Source: Zoogloeaceae bacterium (GTDB lineage: Bacteria; Pseudomonadota; Gammaproteobacteria; Burkholderiales; Rhodocyclaceae). From it: a stretch of 7,962 nucleotides of DNA. Shown piece after piece: positions 7,010 to 7,962 of this stretch. The notes under the pieces were generated by a model. It was given only the letters and a program-made list of their open reading frames with translations. It did not search any database and was not told where the DNA came from. Location: positions 1 through 7,962 of the forward strand of contig JAISSL010000106.1 in the NCBI GenBank assembly GCA_031273145.1, given 5' to 3'. The translations under genes were made by a program, and so were the position numbers. The number at the start of each line of letters is the position of its first letter. Position 1 is the first letter of the stretch.

Positions 7010-7015
7010 TATAGT
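7010..7015 (+). promoter_or_regulatory. Possible -10 element of the pilG promoter
   Basis: TATAGT matches the sigma-70 -10 consensus at 5 of 6 bases and would give a leader of roughly 60 bases before pilG. The only -35-like match is TTGAGT at 6989-6994 with a 15-bp spacer, so the promoter may need an activator or may be wrong. Confidence 0.35.
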
Positions 7016-7080
7016 CTTTGCTTTGCGGGCGTTTCATTCTGGGCGTTCTGCATAAGGCAGAGTTTTTCAGGAGTCCGGTT

Positions 7081-7488
7081 TTGGCAGATATTGCGAATCT
7101 GAAAGGCACCAAGGTGATGGTCATCGACGACAGTCGAACCATCCGTCGCAGCGCCGAAATTTTCTTGCTTCAGGTCGGTTGCGAAGTCATTCTGGCGGAA
7201 GATGGCTTCGATGCCCTGTCCAAAGTGGCCAACAACCGCCCGGACATCGTTTTTTGCGACATCATGATGCCCAGGCTCGATGGCTACCAGACCTGCGCCA
7301 TTATCAAGAAGAGCCAGCACTTCAAGGAAACTCCCGTTATCATGCTCTCGTCCAAGGACGGTCTGTTTGACCGCGCCAAAGGCCGTCTGGTAGGCTCCAA
7401 CCAATACCTGACCAAGCCTTTTACCAAGGATACCCTGTTACAGACGGTTGCCGAGTTTGCCCGCAGGGCAGGCGCAGCCGCAAAGTAA
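7081..7488 (+). CDS. pilG: PilG, twitching-motility response regulator (TTG start)
   Basis: A single-domain receiver of the Pil-Chp pathway; in Pseudomonas aeruginosa, PilG is phosphorylated by ChpA and promotes pilus activity and cAMP signalling. I place the start at TTG 7081, giving MADIANLKGTKVMVIDDS and 135 aa, the same length as P. aeruginosa PilG. AGGAG at 7069-7073 lies exactly 7 bases before it. The open frame extends upstream to another TTG (7018), but that adds 21 residues absent from the family. Receiver residues are intact: Asp16-Asp17, phosphoacceptor Asp60 (CDIMMPRLDGYQTC), Ser90 and Lys112 (YLTKPF). The SSKDGLFDRAKGRLVGSNQYLTKPF block at 90-114 is typical of PilG. pilH follows after 24 bases. 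Confidence 0.92.
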   Translation: MADIANLKGTKVMVIDDSRTIRRSAEIFLLQVGCEVILAEDGFDALSKVANNRPDIVFCDIMMPRLDGYQTCAIIKKSQHFKETPVIMLSSKDGLFDRAKGRLVGSNQYLTKPFTKDTLLQTVAEFARRAGAAAK

Positions 7489-7496
7489 ATAAACCC

Positions 7497-7503
7497 AAAG
7501 GAG
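7497..7503 (+). promoter_or_regulatory. Strong ribosome binding site of pilH
   Basis: AAAGGAG lies 9 bases before the pilH ATG and is one of the strongest ribosome binding sites in the window, in line with PilH being made as a separate, probably abundant, receiver. Confidence 0.6.
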
Positions 7504-7512
7504 AAAATAGCA

Positions 7513-7878
7513 ATGGCAATCAAAAAAGTTCTAGTGGTGGATGACTCGCCTACCGAGCGCTTCGTCATGACGGAACTCCTGAAGAAACACGGATACCATG
7601 TTCTGGTGGCCGATACCGGCGAAGATGGCATCGCCAAGGTCAAGACTGAACATCCCGATCTGGTCATCATGGATGTCATCATGCCGGGCACGAATGGCTT
7701 TCAGGCGACGCGCAACCTAAAGCGCGACGATGGCGCCAAAAACATTCCGGTCATTATCTGCACGTCCAAGAGCCAGGAAACCGACAAGATCTGGGGATTG
7801 CGGCAAGGGGCAGATAATTATCTGACCAAGCCGGTCAAGGAGCGGGAATTGTTGGCGGCAATTGCGGCGCTGGAATAA
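7513..7878 (+). CDS. pilH: PilH, twitching-motility response regulator
   Basis: The second single-domain receiver of Pil-Chp; in P. aeruginosa it opposes PilG and may act as a phosphate sink or favour pilus retraction. The product is 121 aa, the same length as P. aeruginosa PilH. Receiver residues are intact: Asp10-Asp11 (VVDDSPTE), phosphoacceptor Asp54 (IMDVIMPGTNGFQATR), Thr84 and Lys106 (YLTKPV). The MPGTNGFQATR and SQETDKIWGLRQGADNYLTKPV blocks (88-107 in part) are PilH-like and differ from PilG, so the two receivers are not a recent duplication. pilG is 24 bases upstream and pilI 18 bases downstream, consistent with one operon. Confidence 0.93.
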   Translation: MAIKKVLVVDDSPTERFVMTELLKKHGYHVLVADTGEDGIAKVKTEHPDLVIMDVIMPGTNGFQATRNLKRDDGAKNIPVIICTSKSQETDKIWGLRQGADNYLTKPVKERELLAAIAALE

Positions 7879-7896
7879 GAAGAGGACCAGGTCGCT

Positions 7897-7962
7897 ATGT
7901 CCCGGCGTGTCAGCCTGCGCGAGTTTCAGGAGTATCTCTCTCACCGGCTTGCGGGTGCCGTT
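7897..7962 (+). CDS. pilI: PilI, CheW-like coupling protein, N-terminus only
   Basis: Only 22 codons are present before the right edge, starting MSRRVSLREFQEYLSHRLAG. This resembles the N-terminal stretch of PilI proteins, which couple the PilJ receptor to the ChpA kinase at the membrane-associated array. An AGAGGA at 7881-7886 lies 10 bases before the ATG. The call rests mainly on position directly after pilH, where pilI is expected, plus the short SLREFQ-type start; the CheW domain is outside the window. Confidence 0.78.
   Translation, partial: MSRRVSLREFQEYLSHRLAGAV

Larger units (their letters stand above)
6831..7080. promoter_or_regulatory. Divergent intergenic region thiD/pilG
   Basis: A 250-bp AT-rich gap holding the control signals for thiD-thiE-hemL (left) and pilGHI (right). 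It has an imperfect 19-bp direct repeat (6837-6855 and 6912-6930, 15 of 19 matching), a 9-bp hairpin at 6899-6923 and a 17-bp inverted repeat at 6989-7005. On the minus strand, TAAAAT (complement of 6915-6920) is a possible thiD -10 but lacks a clear -35. No gene is visible; in many betaproteobacteria a small rubredoxin gene sits between thiD and pilG, and it is absent here. Confidence 0.5.

Overview
The window reads as ordinary chromosomal DNA of a betaproteobacterium. This rests on the sequence style of PcnB, the two-FHA-domain protein, ThiD-ThiE-HemL and PilG/PilH/PilI, and on their gene order; genus cannot be fixed. I see no tRNA, rRNA, CRISPR array, insertion sequence or phage gene. About 90% of the window is coding.

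There are four transcription blocks. (1) Leftmost, reading leftward: a two-FHA-domain protein, then pcnB (poly(A) polymerase I), then folK (cut by the left edge). (2) Reading rightward from a ~400 bp divergent intergenic region: a complete cheB (receiver plus methylesterase) with no cheR, cheW or cheA beside it. (3) Convergent to cheB and reading leftward: thiD-thiE-hemL, tightly packed with 4-base and 8-base stop/start overlaps (thiamine pyrimidine and coupling steps, then the glutamate-1-semialdehyde aminomutase step to tetrapyrroles). (4) Divergent from thiD across ~250 bp and reading rightward: pilG-pilH-pilI (pilI cut by the right edge), the start of the Pil-Chp chemosensory cluster that controls type IV pili and twitching motility.

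The signalling content stands out from the housekeeping genes. The window holds three phosphoacceptor receiver domains (CheB, PilG, PilH), a CheW-type coupling protein start (PilI) and a phosphothreonine-binding FHA protein. The orphan CheB lies about 3.1 kb from pilG and is a candidate adaptation enzyme for the Pil-Chp receptor; that link is inference only. The most distinctive non-coding signals are a perfect 17-bp inverted repeat just before the likely pilG promoter, a 9-bp hairpin plus a 19-bp imperfect direct repeat in the thiD leader, and a diverged 45-bp direct repeat inside the FHA gene. No wholly new system is evident; the findings are modest and ranked accordingly.
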